Assembly: GCF_000218895.1 (NCBI RefSeq) | Contig: NC_015703.1 | Location: 2,927,001 to 2,991,000, forward strand | DNA: 64,000 nt | Reading direction: 5' to 3' | Origin: Runella slithyformis DSM 19594 | GTDB lineage: Bacteria > Bacteroidota > Bacteroidia > Cytophagales > Spirosomataceae | In this document: piece by piece, positions 52,882 to 61,372 of the stretch | Layout of the letters: each line of letters opens with the position of its first letter | How positions within the stretch are numbered: position 1 is the first letter of the stretch | The notes under the pieces: model-generated | Told to the model about the DNA's origin: nothing | What the model saw: the letters and a program-made list of their open reading frames with translations, nothing else | Database searches by the model: none | Position numbers and translations under genes: made by a program

Positions 52882-54261
52882 TTACGTCAACGTCTCCCAG
52901 GTCACTTCTACAAAATCACGGGCGGGCGCGTCGCAGGTAGGGCATACGTACGAAGACGACAAGGGAGCGGGTCGGTTGGCAACGGTGAGGCAGTGTTTGC
53001 ACCGCATCACTTTTTCGGTTACGATGGGTTTGAGCGTGGCCGTAGTTCGCGTCAGGCCCGCTTTCTTTTCGGTCGATAATTGTTCGTAGTATTTCTGCGT
53101 TAAGCGGCGCAATACTTCGGGGAGGTTTTTGCGGGCTACGTCGGCGGCAAAGGTTTCCCAATCCGTATTGCCAATGAAAAAATCAGGGGAATGCACAATG
53201 CGAAAGCGTTCGTATTCGGAAGAAAGCGGCTCAATGACAATCGTAGAGGTAGTGTCGGCACTGCGCAGCCCAATGCTGAAACTTAGGCTGGACGTACGAA
53301 TACGCGTGCGTTCAAAGGCATCGACGAGCTCCGTTTTGAGTCGCAGGGCCGCCGCGTCAGCGTCGGGCAGTTGCCAGTTAAGCTCCAGCGACGAATAATG
53401 CGTGGGAATGCCCCAAAGTCCCAATAGTTTTTCCCATTGATAAATGGTTTCCTTGGGAATGTCGCGTACAATGAACGTCTTGAACGGGGTAGGGTAGAGA
53501 CGACCGATCTTGGTGTCTTTGCACAACTGACAGAGGGCGCCAATAAAGGAGGCTTCAAACTCATTATCCCGTTGATACAGTCCGATCCAGTAGCGTTCGT
53601 CATAACGATAAATGCCCTCGTGGTGCGGATAGGGTTTGGACGTAAGCCTGAGTTCTTCGCGGACTCTTCGCGTACGGCCCTTAAATCGGGAGGTAACCGA
53701 CTGAAATAACGCTTCAAAACTGCCGATAGCGCCGGGCGCATTTAAGGTATTTTCGATGGTTTTGACCCATTCGGCAATTTGTTCGCCATCCACCAGTTCC
53801 GGCCATACTTTCAAGGCTCCCAAGACGGGCAGATTGATCGCCATATACCAAAACGAAGGGGTGGGAGAGGCAATGAAATTGACCTCACCCGTCAGTGGAC
53901 GAATCAGCTCTTGGGTAGGGTCAATGAGGTTTATTTTGAAGCGTGGTTTTACGTCGAATGAATCCAGAATGTCCAGGTAATCGCCTGACCGCAACCACGA
54001 TACTTTAGGGAAAATATTCTGGGCTACCACCGATGAAACAATATTGGGATGGACCGGTACCGCTTCTTCGACGGAAAATCCCTGCCCTCCCAACTGCTGA
54101 CGCAATACCGGGAGCTGCGCATCTGTACAGCGAATCAACAGATCCTGCCGAAAGCCCACTTCCATCTTTCCTAATGCCCATTGATGCGATACCGACGCCA
54201 ATCGTTGAAGTTCGTCGGGAGTCACTACGCCGCCCGGGGTGGAAATACGGAGGTAAGCCAT
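52882..54261 (-). CDS. Nitrite/sulfite-reductase-like protein with C-terminal rubredoxin
   Basis: The 459-residue protein has the repeated ferredoxin-like and core domains of nitrite/sulfite reductases (MAYLRISTPGGVVTPDELQRLASVSHQWALGKMEVGFRQDLLIR), but the four cysteines that bind the 4Fe-4S cluster and siroheme are not present as a set; only CQLC near 247 is seen. At the end a rubredoxin-like iron site has MRCKHCL and YVCPTCDAP (about 418-448). It is read with the nitrate reductase genes, 178 bases behind nasA. A role as electron carrier or assembly partner in nitrate/nitrite reduction is inferred; catalysis by this subunit alone is unlikely. Confidence 0.75.
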   Translation of the reverse strand: MAYLRISTPGGVVTPDELQRLASVSHQWALGKMEVGFRQDLLIRCTDAQLPVLRQQLGGQGFSVEEAVPVHPNIVSSVVAQNIFPKVSWLRSGDYLDILDSFDVKPRFKINLIDPTQELIRPLTGEVNFIASPTPSFWYMAINLPVLGALKVWPELVDGEQIAEWVKTIENTLNAPGAIGSFEALFQSVTSRFKGRTRRVREELRLTSKPYPHHEGIYRYDERYWIGLYQRDNEFEASFIGALCQLCKDTKIGRLYPTPFKTFIVRDIPKETIYQWEKLLGLWGIPTHYSSLELNWQLPDADAAALRLKTELVDAFERTRIRTSSLSFSIGLRSADTTSTIVIEPLSSEYERFRIVHSPDFFIGNTDWETFAADVARKNLPEVLRRLTQKYYEQLSTEKKAGLTRTTATLKPIVTEKVMRCKHCLTVANRPAPLSSSYVCPTCDAPARDFVEVTWETLT

Positions 54262-54429
54262 GGATGGTAAGTTTTGAATCGGTTCGTTTATCTGTTTTTT
54301 GCTGATACGCCTTCACGGCCTTTTTGTACGGTTTTCAATGTCTTGAGCCCTATCCTTCCGTGTTTCGGACAGCACACGGTTGATTTCCGTTTTTACGATG
54401 CAATAAGGACACTGAAACGGTCAGTTGTA

Positions 54430-54470
54430 TTTCTCACTTCTACTTCCCCGCTTCTGACTTCTGACTCCTT
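54430..54470. repeat. CTTCTGACTTCTGACTCC-type dispersed repeat, copy 3
   Basis: CACTTCTACTTCCCCGCTTCTGACTTCTGACTCC-like words shared with 19599 and 26587. The nasA stop at 54440 lies inside it, so the last nine residues of the reductase (RSQKSEAGK) are encoded by the repeat. Confidence 0.55.
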
Positions 54471-57400
54471 CTTTCAAGCATCGCCTTTACTTCCGGTTTA
54501 CAACTTCCGCAGCCGGTTCCGGCACCCGTTTGTTGACAAAGTGTTTGAAAATCGGTACAGCCGCCCGCAATGGCGTCGCGCAGGTTGCCGTCGCCTACGT
54601 TATTGCAGGAACAGACTGTTTTTCCCTTTAGCGCCGGGGCGCTTTGGCCGCTTCTGAGCAATTTGAGGCGTTTCTCAGAAAGCTCCGTTTGGTGCTGAAT
54701 CAGGGATTTGAACGCTGAAAATTCCGATTTGTCGCCCACTAAAATGGCCCCTGCCAGCTTATCGCCGTGGATGATGCATTTTTTGTAATACCGTTTTTGC
54801 TTGTCCATAAACAACACTTCTTCGTATTCCGCGCCGGCACGGTTGGCGGGGATTTCAGTCATGCCCAATGAACAGAGCTCCAAGCCTTCCATTTTCAGAA
54901 TATTCATGGAAATGGTGGGTCGGTAATAACTTTGAATATCGCCGTTGAAATAGGCGCATAAGGCTTCGGCCTGCTCTTCGGCGGCGGCCGTGATGCCAAA
55001 CTGCTGGCCCTCAAATTCGGCTACCTCGCCGACGGCAAAGATGGACGGGTCGGAGGTCTGTAGGTAGGCGTTGACCACGATTCCCCGCTGCACCTCTAAG
55101 CCTGCTTTTCGGGCGATTTCGACGTTGGGGGTTGTGCCGATTGTTAACACCACGGCATCGCAGTCGATGACCTGCCCGGAGGTGAGTCGTACGCTGCTGA
55201 CGCGGTTCTCCTGACCCGTCAGGTATTTGACTTCGTCATTGTAATACACCGCAATGCCTCGGTCTTTGAGCTCTTCGTGTAAAAGGGTGCTTGCCGTGGC
55301 GTCCAATTGACGATTCATCAGGCGTGAAGCGCGGTGTACGACCGTGGTGCGGTGACCCAACTGACGCAGCGAAGCGGCCAATTCCAATCCCAATAAACCG
55401 CCGCCGACCATGACGATGTGTTTAACGGCAAATGATTGCCCTATCCCCAAATAACGCGTCAGCCCGTCGGCGTCCTGTCGGGTACGCATGGTAAAAACGC
55501 CTTCCGGCGATACGTCATAATCTTTGGGCATGACCGACCGGCTGCCCGTGGCAATAATGAGACGGTCGTACGGATGGTGATTCCCTTTTGAATCAAGCAC
55601 GGTTTTTTGTTCGCGGTCAATGTGCTCAATGCTTACGCCTTCGTACAAATGCACTAAGGCCCGCTCGTCGTCCTGCATTTTAAGTAATTTCTCCCAGTGC
55701 ATGGCTCCGCTGAGGTAGTCGGGCAGCATGATGCGGTTATAAAACGCAAACGGCTCTTTGCTGAATACGTGAATTTCGTCGGTAAGGTTGTGCCGGCGGT
55801 GGGCCGTCACAAAGGTGTAGGCTGCCGCGCCGGCTCCCACAACGATGATGCGCTCTTCGGCTTTTTTGAATTTTTGTACTTCGACTGCCGCGTATTTAAA
55901 ATCGGGTTCTTTGGAATAGGGGTCGACCCGGTCGCTTGTAATGTTGTTGGCCCGGGCGGCCGTACTTTGCATAATTTTTCCCCAGTGCATGGGCAAAAAA
56001 ACCACTCCCTGTCGTATATCCCGGGTGACTTTGGCAGGAACCTGCACCATGCCGCGAGGGTTCCGGATCGTAACAATATCGTTTTCTTTGATGCCGCGCT
56101 GATGGGCATCGGCAGGATTGATTTCCAGAAAGGCTTTCGGAATATGCTGATTCAGCTTATTGACCTTCCCCGTTTTGGTCATCGTGTGCCATTGGTCACG
56201 AATGCGGCCGGTGGTCAGCACCAGCGGAAAGGCGTCGCTGAGCGGCTCGGAGTCATTGCCGTCGGGCACGGTTTTGATCTGCGCTTTGCCGGAAGGTGTG
56301 TAAAATTGATGATCGGTAAAAAGGCGCGGCGTGCCTTTGGAGTCAGTCGTCGGCACCGGCCATTGAAACGTGCCCTGCGTTCGCAGTCGCTCGTGCGAAA
56401 GTCCGCTGATGTCTACGTGGGTACCTTGGGTAAGGCGGACGTGCTCATCGTAGATTTCGGCCGCATTTTGGTAATTGAAGGCGTGGCCAAACCCCATTTT
56501 ATGCGCAAATTTAACGATGATCTCACTGTCGGGCAGAGCTTCCCCGACGGGCTCGCTGAATTGTGTAAGGTACGAAACCCGCCGCTCGGAGTTGGTCATG
56601 GTTCCCGTTTTTTCCCCCCAGGCCGCTGCCGGGAGCACTAAATCGGCATAGGCCAGCGTATCCGACCGCTGAGAAATATCCTGCACCACCACAAATTTGG
56701 CCGCTTTAAGTGCTTCTTCCACGAGGTGTGCGTTGGGCAGACTCACCAACGGATTGGTACACATGATCCAGATGGCTTTCATGCGGCCGTCTTTAAGGGC
56801 CTCAAACATTTCGGTGGCCGTCAGTCCGGGGTTCGGATTGAGGCCCGGCACTCCCCAAAAATCAGCTACTTCTTGGCGGTGGGCGGGGTCGGCCAGGTTG
56901 CGATGCGCGGGCAGGAGGTTCGATAGCCCGCCTACTTCCCGGCCGCCCATGGCATTGGGTTGCCCCGTCAATGAAAACGGTCCTGACCCTGCCTTACCGA
57001 TGTGTCCCGTAATGAAATGAAGGTTGAGTAAAGCCAAATTTTTATGCACCCCAATCACGCTTTGGTTGAAGCCCATCGCCCACATGGAGATAAATCCTTT
57101 GGATTTTCCGATGTATTCTACGGCCTGGTGAATGTCGTGGAGGCTGATGCCGCACACTTTGGCCGCGTCGCGCATGTCGCGTTCGGCGACCTGTACGCGG
57201 TAGGTATCAAAGCCTTCCGTGTGATTTTTGATGAACGGCTCGTCAATGTATCCTCGGGAAATCAACCCTTTGGCAATGGCATTCATCAACACTACATCCG
57301 TTCCGGGTTTGATCTGTAGGTGGAGGTCGGCCATGCGGGCGGTATCCGTGCAGCGGGGATCAATTACGATAAATCTCACCCGTGGATTGGCGGCCTTGTG

Positions 57401-57970
57401 CGCCTCCATGCGTCGAAACACAATGGGGTGATTCCAGGCCGGATTGGAGCCCGCGATCAGAAAACAATCTGCCAATTCGATGTCCTCGTAGCTGCACGGC
57501 ACGGAGTCTTCGCCCAAGGCCATTTTGTAGCCCACTACCGCCGACGACATGCACAGGCGGGAGTTGGTGTCGATATTATTGGAGCCGACAAAGCCTTTGA
57601 TAAGCTTATTGACCACGTAATATTCTTCCGTCAGGCATTGGCCCGAGGCGTAAAAACCGACCGAATCGGGGCCGTATTTATCAATGAACGTTTTGAAAAC
57701 CGCAGCGGCCCGTTCCAGTGCCGTGTCCCAGCTGACGCGTTGCAGCGGGGCTTCCCGGTTGCGGCGCATTTGGGGATACAGCAACCGGTCGGAGGTGTCC
57801 ATGACGGTATAGTGCAAATGGCGGCCTTTGGAACAAAGCATCCCCTTGCTCGACGGGTGGTCGGGATCGCCCTCTACGGAAATGCGCCCGTCGCGGGTTT
57901 TCCGGACCACTACCCCGCAACCGACGCCGCAGTAGCAGCAAGTGGTTTTATGTGCCGTTGTTCCTTTCAT
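54440..57970 (-). CDS. nasA: Assimilatory NADH-nitrate reductase, single-chain fusion
   Basis: The 1176-residue protein reduces nitrate to nitrite and carries its own electron input. Residues 1-690 are a molybdopterin nitrate reductase: 4Fe-4S ligands C11, C14, C18 and C46 (TCCYCGVGCGV and MLCSKG), the molybdenum cysteine in SRLCMSSAV near 155, and a dinucleotide-binding domain near 575-690. Residues about 705-1020 are an FAD/NAD(P)H oxidoreductase (IIVVGAGAAAYTF, VMVGGGLLGLELA), and about 1110-1160 is a BFD-type [2Fe-2S] domain (VCSCNNVGDGNLRDAI, GTGCGSCKPEV). ATG 57970 is chosen; the frame extends 37 codons upstream over the narK end. It follows narK by 31 bases and uses molybdopterin and siroheme helpers at the left end of the window. 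Confidence 0.92.
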   Translation of the reverse strand: MKGTTAHKTTCCYCGVGCGVVVRKTRDGRISVEGDPDHPSSKGMLCSKGRHLHYTVMDTSDRLLYPQMRRNREAPLQRVSWDTALERAAAVFKTFIDKYGPDSVGFYASGQCLTEEYYVVNKLIKGFVGSNNIDTNSRLCMSSAVVGYKMALGEDSVPCSYEDIELADCFLIAGSNPAWNHPIVFRRMEAHKAANPRVRFIVIDPRCTDTARMADLHLQIKPGTDVVLMNAIAKGLISRGYIDEPFIKNHTEGFDTYRVQVAERDMRDAAKVCGISLHDIHQAVEYIGKSKGFISMWAMGFNQSVIGVHKNLALLNLHFITGHIGKAGSGPFSLTGQPNAMGGREVGGLSNLLPAHRNLADPAHRQEVADFWGVPGLNPNPGLTATEMFEALKDGRMKAIWIMCTNPLVSLPNAHLVEEALKAAKFVVVQDISQRSDTLAYADLVLPAAAWGEKTGTMTNSERRVSYLTQFSEPVGEALPDSEIIVKFAHKMGFGHAFNYQNAAEIYDEHVRLTQGTHVDISGLSHERLRTQGTFQWPVPTTDSKGTPRLFTDHQFYTPSGKAQIKTVPDGNDSEPLSDAFPLVLTTGRIRDQWHTMTKTGKVNKLNQHIPKAFLEINPADAHQRGIKENDIVTIRNPRGMVQVPAKVTRDIRQGVVFLPMHWGKIMQSTAARANNITSDRVDPYSKEPDFKYAAVEVQKFKKAEERIIVVGAGAAAYTFVTAHRRHNLTDEIHVFSKEPFAFYNRIMLPDYLSGAMHWEKLLKMQDDERALVHLYEGVSIEHIDREQKTVLDSKGNHHPYDRLIIATGSRSVMPKDYDVSPEGVFTMRTRQDADGLTRYLGIGQSFAVKHIVMVGGGLLGLELAASLRQLGHRTTVVHRASRLMNRQLDATASTLLHEELKDRGIAVYYNDEVKYLTGQENRVSSVRLTSGQVIDCDAVVLTIGTTPNVEIARKAGLEVQRGIVVNAYLQTSDPSIFAVGEVAEFEGQQFGITAAAEEQAEALCAYFNGDIQSYYRPTISMNILKMEGLELCSLGMTEIPANRAGAEYEEVLFMDKQKRYYKKCIIHGDKLAGAILVGDKSEFSAFKSLIQHQTELSEKRLKLLRSGQSAPALKGKTVCSCNNVGDGNLRDAIAGGCTDFQTLCQQTGAGTGCGSCKPEVKAMLERRSQKSEAGK

Positions 57971-58001
57971 AATAGGTTTATAATAAGCAGGGTGGTTAGC
58001 G

Positions 58002-59297
58002 TTACGCCGTTTGTAATTCAGCATCCGGGTGTTCAACGGTGACCGTTTTACCGAAATTGACCAAAAACAACAGTAATCCAACCACCGCGACGATGCCGCC
58101 GATGTACATAAACGCCTGTCCGTAGGAAATGGATTGCGATTTGAACAGAAAGCCCATCAACATCCCTCCCACGTTGCCGCCGGCGCCCACCACTCCCGAG
58201 ATCACCCCGACGGCTTTGGGATTGATGAACGGAACAATGGCGTAGGTGCCGCCGTTGGCCATTTTCAAAAACATGGCAAAGGTGAGCATCGACACAATGG
58301 CCATGGTCAGATTGCCCGATTGGGCAAAAAGTAAGATGCCGCATCCTTCCAGCAGCAGCATGGAAGCGAGCATAATGCCTTTGCCGCGCATCCCGTACTT
58401 TTGCCCTATTTTATCGGCGACAATACCGCCCACGGCGCGGGCAAAAATATTCATGAACCCAAACAGCATGGCCCAGAAACCTGCTTCGGTTTCTTCCATG
58501 TGGAAGTTGTCGAAGAAATACAGCGCCGCTACACCGTCAAAAGTAATCTCCATACCGAAGCAGCAGGCGTACGCGATGGCCAAGGCCCAAACGCGCACAT
58601 CGGCGCAGGCTTTCCAAAACGGAACGCTTGATTTGGCGGCGGCCATACGGTTGATCTCGTCGTAGTTGCCGGCGGGGGTATCTTTGGTGTATTTCCAATA
58701 CACAAACGCCATGATCCACATCATCAGGCCCGGAACAACCATGGCCAAACGCCACGCATCGGCTTTGACAAAGCCAAATCCAACGATGGTCGCCATGATA
58801 AGCGGCATGGCCAATTGTGTAATGCCGCCGCCTAAATTTCCCCATCCGCCCGCAACGGCATTGGCCGTTCCTTTGATGTTGGGGGCAAACATGGCCGACG
58901 TATGAAATTGCGTAATGACAAACGACGCACCAATGACGCCGATGGCCAGCCGAAACAGTAAAAAAGAAGTATAATCATGCGCCAGACCGACAAGCATGAC
59001 GGGCAGAGAGCCAATAATTAACAAGGCCGTGTAGGTCTTGCGCGGGCCCCAAGTGTCGCACAGCTTTCCGATGATAAGTCGCGCAAAGATGGTGGCCGAA
59101 ACGGCGGCAATGATGGTGTTGCCCACTTGAGGTTTGGTGAGGCCCAGATCGGCCCGGATGGCGGGCATAAGCGGCGCAATGCCAAACCAACCGAAAAAAC
59201 ACACGAAAAAGGTCATCCACGTAATGTGGAACGTCCGCATTTGAATACCGCTGAAACGGAAGACGCTGAGCTTGGAAAGAGGTGTATTGGAAGTCAT
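58002..59297 (-). CDS. narK: Nitrate/nitrite MFS transporter (NarK type)
   Basis: The 431-residue protein is a 12-span major facilitator of the nitrate-nitrite porter family. It shows FGWFGIAPLMPAIRADLGL in span 1, the MFS loop RLIIGKLCDTWGPRK, and both nitrate signature stretches, AGGWGNLGGGITQ near 153 and GVVGAGGNVGGM near 375. It lies between the porin and nasA genes (30 and 31 base gaps) and most likely imports nitrate for assimilation. Confidence 0.95.
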   Translation of the reverse strand: MTSNTPLSKLSVFRFSGIQMRTFHITWMTFFVCFFGWFGIAPLMPAIRADLGLTKPQVGNTIIAAVSATIFARLIIGKLCDTWGPRKTYTALLIIGSLPVMLVGLAHDYTSFLLFRLAIGVIGASFVITQFHTSAMFAPNIKGTANAVAGGWGNLGGGITQLAMPLIMATIVGFGFVKADAWRLAMVVPGLMMWIMAFVYWKYTKDTPAGNYDEINRMAAAKSSVPFWKACADVRVWALAIAYACCFGMEITFDGVAALYFFDNFHMEETEAGFWAMLFGFMNIFARAVGGIVADKIGQKYGMRGKGIMLASMLLLEGCGILLFAQSGNLTMAIVSMLTFAMFLKMANGGTYAIVPFINPKAVGVISGVVGAGGNVGGMLMGFLFKSQSISYGQAFMYIGGIVAVVGLLLFLVNFGKTVTVEHPDAELQTA

Positions 59298-59326
59298 TAG
59301 AGGCTGAAGATTGTGTTGGAGATAAC

Positions 59327-60862
59327 TTATTTAACGACTTTTGCGTACAGGAAATCGGGACGAACAGTAAGCATCAAATACGCCCAGTGGGCATGGTGTT
59401 TGGTTTGATCCATCGTTCCCAACTTGGCATATTCCAGGCTGTTGGAGCCTTTCAGATAACTGTAGCCGAGTTCTGCGTTGGTAAACGGATTAAGGTTATA
59501 GTTCAGAATAAAGTCAAATTCGTTGCCCAATGGACGGCTGATTTTTCCGCCTGCGGCGTCCAACCCGTTTTTCATATCGTTGGCTAAGGCAAAATGGTGA
59601 ATATCAAAGGTAAAGTACAGATTGGCATTGGCAACGTATTTGGTCTTGAAAAAGGCGTTTGTCAAACCGCCGGTGGGAGCGCCCGTACCGACGTAGAAGT
59701 AATCCATGTATCCCCAATGCTTGTGGGGGGTGCCGTACAGCGGATCAAAACGATGGTCTTTGCCGTCGGGAGAAACGGTGTTGTTGCCCGAAAGCACTTC
59801 ATATCCGGGACCGAAAGAAAGTTTACTTTTTTGAATCAAAATGTTGGCTCCGTAGTGGTAGGCGTTCAGGTGTTGCCCGTCACGATTTCTGCCGCCCTGT
59901 CGGTAGCCAAACGCCTGCCAGGCAATTGTACCTAATTTAGCAGAAGCATGGCCGATCAGCCCCGTAAGCATGGCCCCGTAGGTAAGTCGGCTGTTGACGC
60001 CCTCCACGTCGTAGCGCCGACCATACACTACGCCGTTGGCAGCGCTGCCAAGGCTGTCTATACGATACTTCTGAAAATCGTCTTTAAAGAACAATCCTGA
60101 AAATTTTGTTTGGCCAAACTTGCGGCTGACGTACAGCATCTGCATGGATTTGAACATTTGATTTTGGCCGTTGGTGCTGAGTGGTGAGGCCAATAAGGGT
60201 GCGCCGCCTTTGCCTGAAGTAGGAATGAAGTCTGTGGGAATGCTCACAAAAGCACCTTTGGAATTGGCCACCGTGGCGGGAGCATTGGCGGCGGTATAAA
60301 AAGTGCCCGCTCGGCCAAAGGCATCGGAATTTTGGTTGAAAGCAACGCCCAGGTCGATTTGCCAGCCGTTTTTCATCCCTTTGAGCAGGGCCATGTCAAA
60401 GCGCCGGCCCTGTTGGAGCCAATCCAGGTTGCCGAGCAAACGGACATCGTCATACACCAATTCCTGACGTCCCACTTTGAGTGACAGGTTGTCAAAAGCC
60501 CTGAATTTGAGGGTAGTGTCGGTGCTGTTGGCCAGAATGATCTCGGCCCAGGCTTCGTGCAGAAACAACCTGGAGCCGTCGGTATTATTGATCGAAGCGG
60601 CGTCCTGTCCCCAGACCCGAACATCCCGTACGTTTACACCGAACGTCAGTCGGTCCCATCTATAACCGAAAATAAGGCTTGTGCGCTGAGAGGTAAAAGC
60701 TGCCGGCTTTGCGCCTGTTGTGGGGAGGTTGCCTGCACCGTCTCTGATTTCGGTACGGGTTCGGAGTTGGCCCTGCAACGAAAGTTGCGCATGAGTAGTT
60801 TTGCTTAATGCAAAGAGTAAAAGAACCGCGCCAATGCACTTGACGTGTAATGGTTTTTTCAT
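59327..60862 (-). CDS. Outer membrane porin, alginate-export family
   Basis: The 511-residue protein has a signal peptide (MKKPLHVKCIGAVLLLFALSKTTHAQ) and a beta-barrel pattern of the alginate_exp family: LSLQGQLRTRTEIRDG, RTSLIFGYRWDRLTFGVNVRDVRVWGQDA, LKVGRQELVYDDVRLLGNLDWLQQGRRFDMALLK, ending LTVRPDFLYAKVVK. It is the first gene of the nitrate operon. Members of this family are common beside nitrate assimilation genes in Bacteroidota, where they are thought to let nitrate through the outer membrane; alginate transport is unlikely here. Confidence 0.88.
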   Translation of the reverse strand: MKKPLHVKCIGAVLLLFALSKTTHAQLSLQGQLRTRTEIRDGAGNLPTTGAKPAAFTSQRTSLIFGYRWDRLTFGVNVRDVRVWGQDAASINNTDGSRLFLHEAWAEIILANSTDTTLKFRAFDNLSLKVGRQELVYDDVRLLGNLDWLQQGRRFDMALLKGMKNGWQIDLGVAFNQNSDAFGRAGTFYTAANAPATVANSKGAFVSIPTDFIPTSGKGGAPLLASPLSTNGQNQMFKSMQMLYVSRKFGQTKFSGLFFKDDFQKYRIDSLGSAANGVVYGRRYDVEGVNSRLTYGAMLTGLIGHASAKLGTIAWQAFGYRQGGRNRDGQHLNAYHYGANILIQKSKLSFGPGYEVLSGNNTVSPDGKDHRFDPLYGTPHKHWGYMDYFYVGTGAPTGGLTNAFFKTKYVANANLYFTFDIHHFALANDMKNGLDAAGGKISRPLGNEFDFILNYNLNPFTNAELGYSYLKGSNSLEYAKLGTMDQTKHHAHWAYLMLTVRPDFLYAKVVK

Positions 60863-60909
60863 AAATTTGTAATGTTTTAAGTTAATCCCTAATTTAAAAC
60901 TGCGAATAG

Positions 60910-60947
60910 CCCCGTCAGAACCGCCATTCTGCGGGGTTTTTCTTTGT
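60910..60947. promoter_or_regulatory. Hairpin in the nitrate operon leader
   Basis: CCCCGtCAGAA pairs with TTCTGCGGGG around CCGCCA, 48 bases before the porin start. On the plus strand it is followed by TTTTTC and so looks like a terminator for an antisense or divergent transcript; on the minus strand no T run follows, so there it would be a leader stem. Confidence 0.5.
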
Positions 60948-60975
60948 TCTTACCAACGAGCGTCCGCCAACGCTG

Positions 60976-61000
60976 CGGTAAGTTTACGTAAGAGCTACCG
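60976..61000. promoter_or_regulatory. Candidate operator upstream of the nitrate operon
   Basis: CGGTA (60976-60980) and TACCG (60996-61000) flank a central TTTACGTAA with its own TTACGTAA palindrome. Symmetry and position suggest a dimeric regulator site; I cannot assign the regulator. Confidence 0.4.
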
Positions 61001-61372
61001 ATGTTATGAGGTGGGAAGGAAGATAGTTCTTTAAAAAATACTATTTAGAAATAAGCTGATTCTGAAAAGCTAATTTTCTGTGGAAAACTTAATCAAAAAA
61101 TATACTTCTTTAAAAAAAGATTATTAGAAAAGTTTATACATTTACTTTTGATTTTTATCAGAATAATATTTGCCTTTAGTGATTGCTTAATAATTTTACT
61201 TAAAGATATGCTGAAAATGGAGTTTCTCCAAATATCAGTTTAGTTTTTTGAGTGAAAGTGTAAAAGTTCTTTCTTTTTTATAAAAGTTTCTTTTAAAAAG
61301 TACTATTTTTAAATTTGAAATTGTAGAAAATTGAAATTTTAGTTTTTTAAACTAAGTAATTTTTGAGTAGCT

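Larger units (their letters stand above)
60863..61372. other. Divergent intergenic region upstream of the nitrate operon
   Basis: 510 bases between the porin and the TrpD2-like gene. The part next to the porin is moderately GC and structured (hairpin 60910-60947, inverted repeat 60976-61000). From about 61020 it is extremely AT-rich with many AAAAA/TTTTT runs, suitable for curved DNA and promoters in both directions. A perfect TTAGTTT/AAACTAA palindrome lies at 61339-61355. No gene is seen. Confidence 0.5.

Noticed and set aside
55697-56641. 314-codon plus-strand frame inside nasA
   Set aside because: Shadow of the nitrate reductase; the minus strand has full domain evidence.
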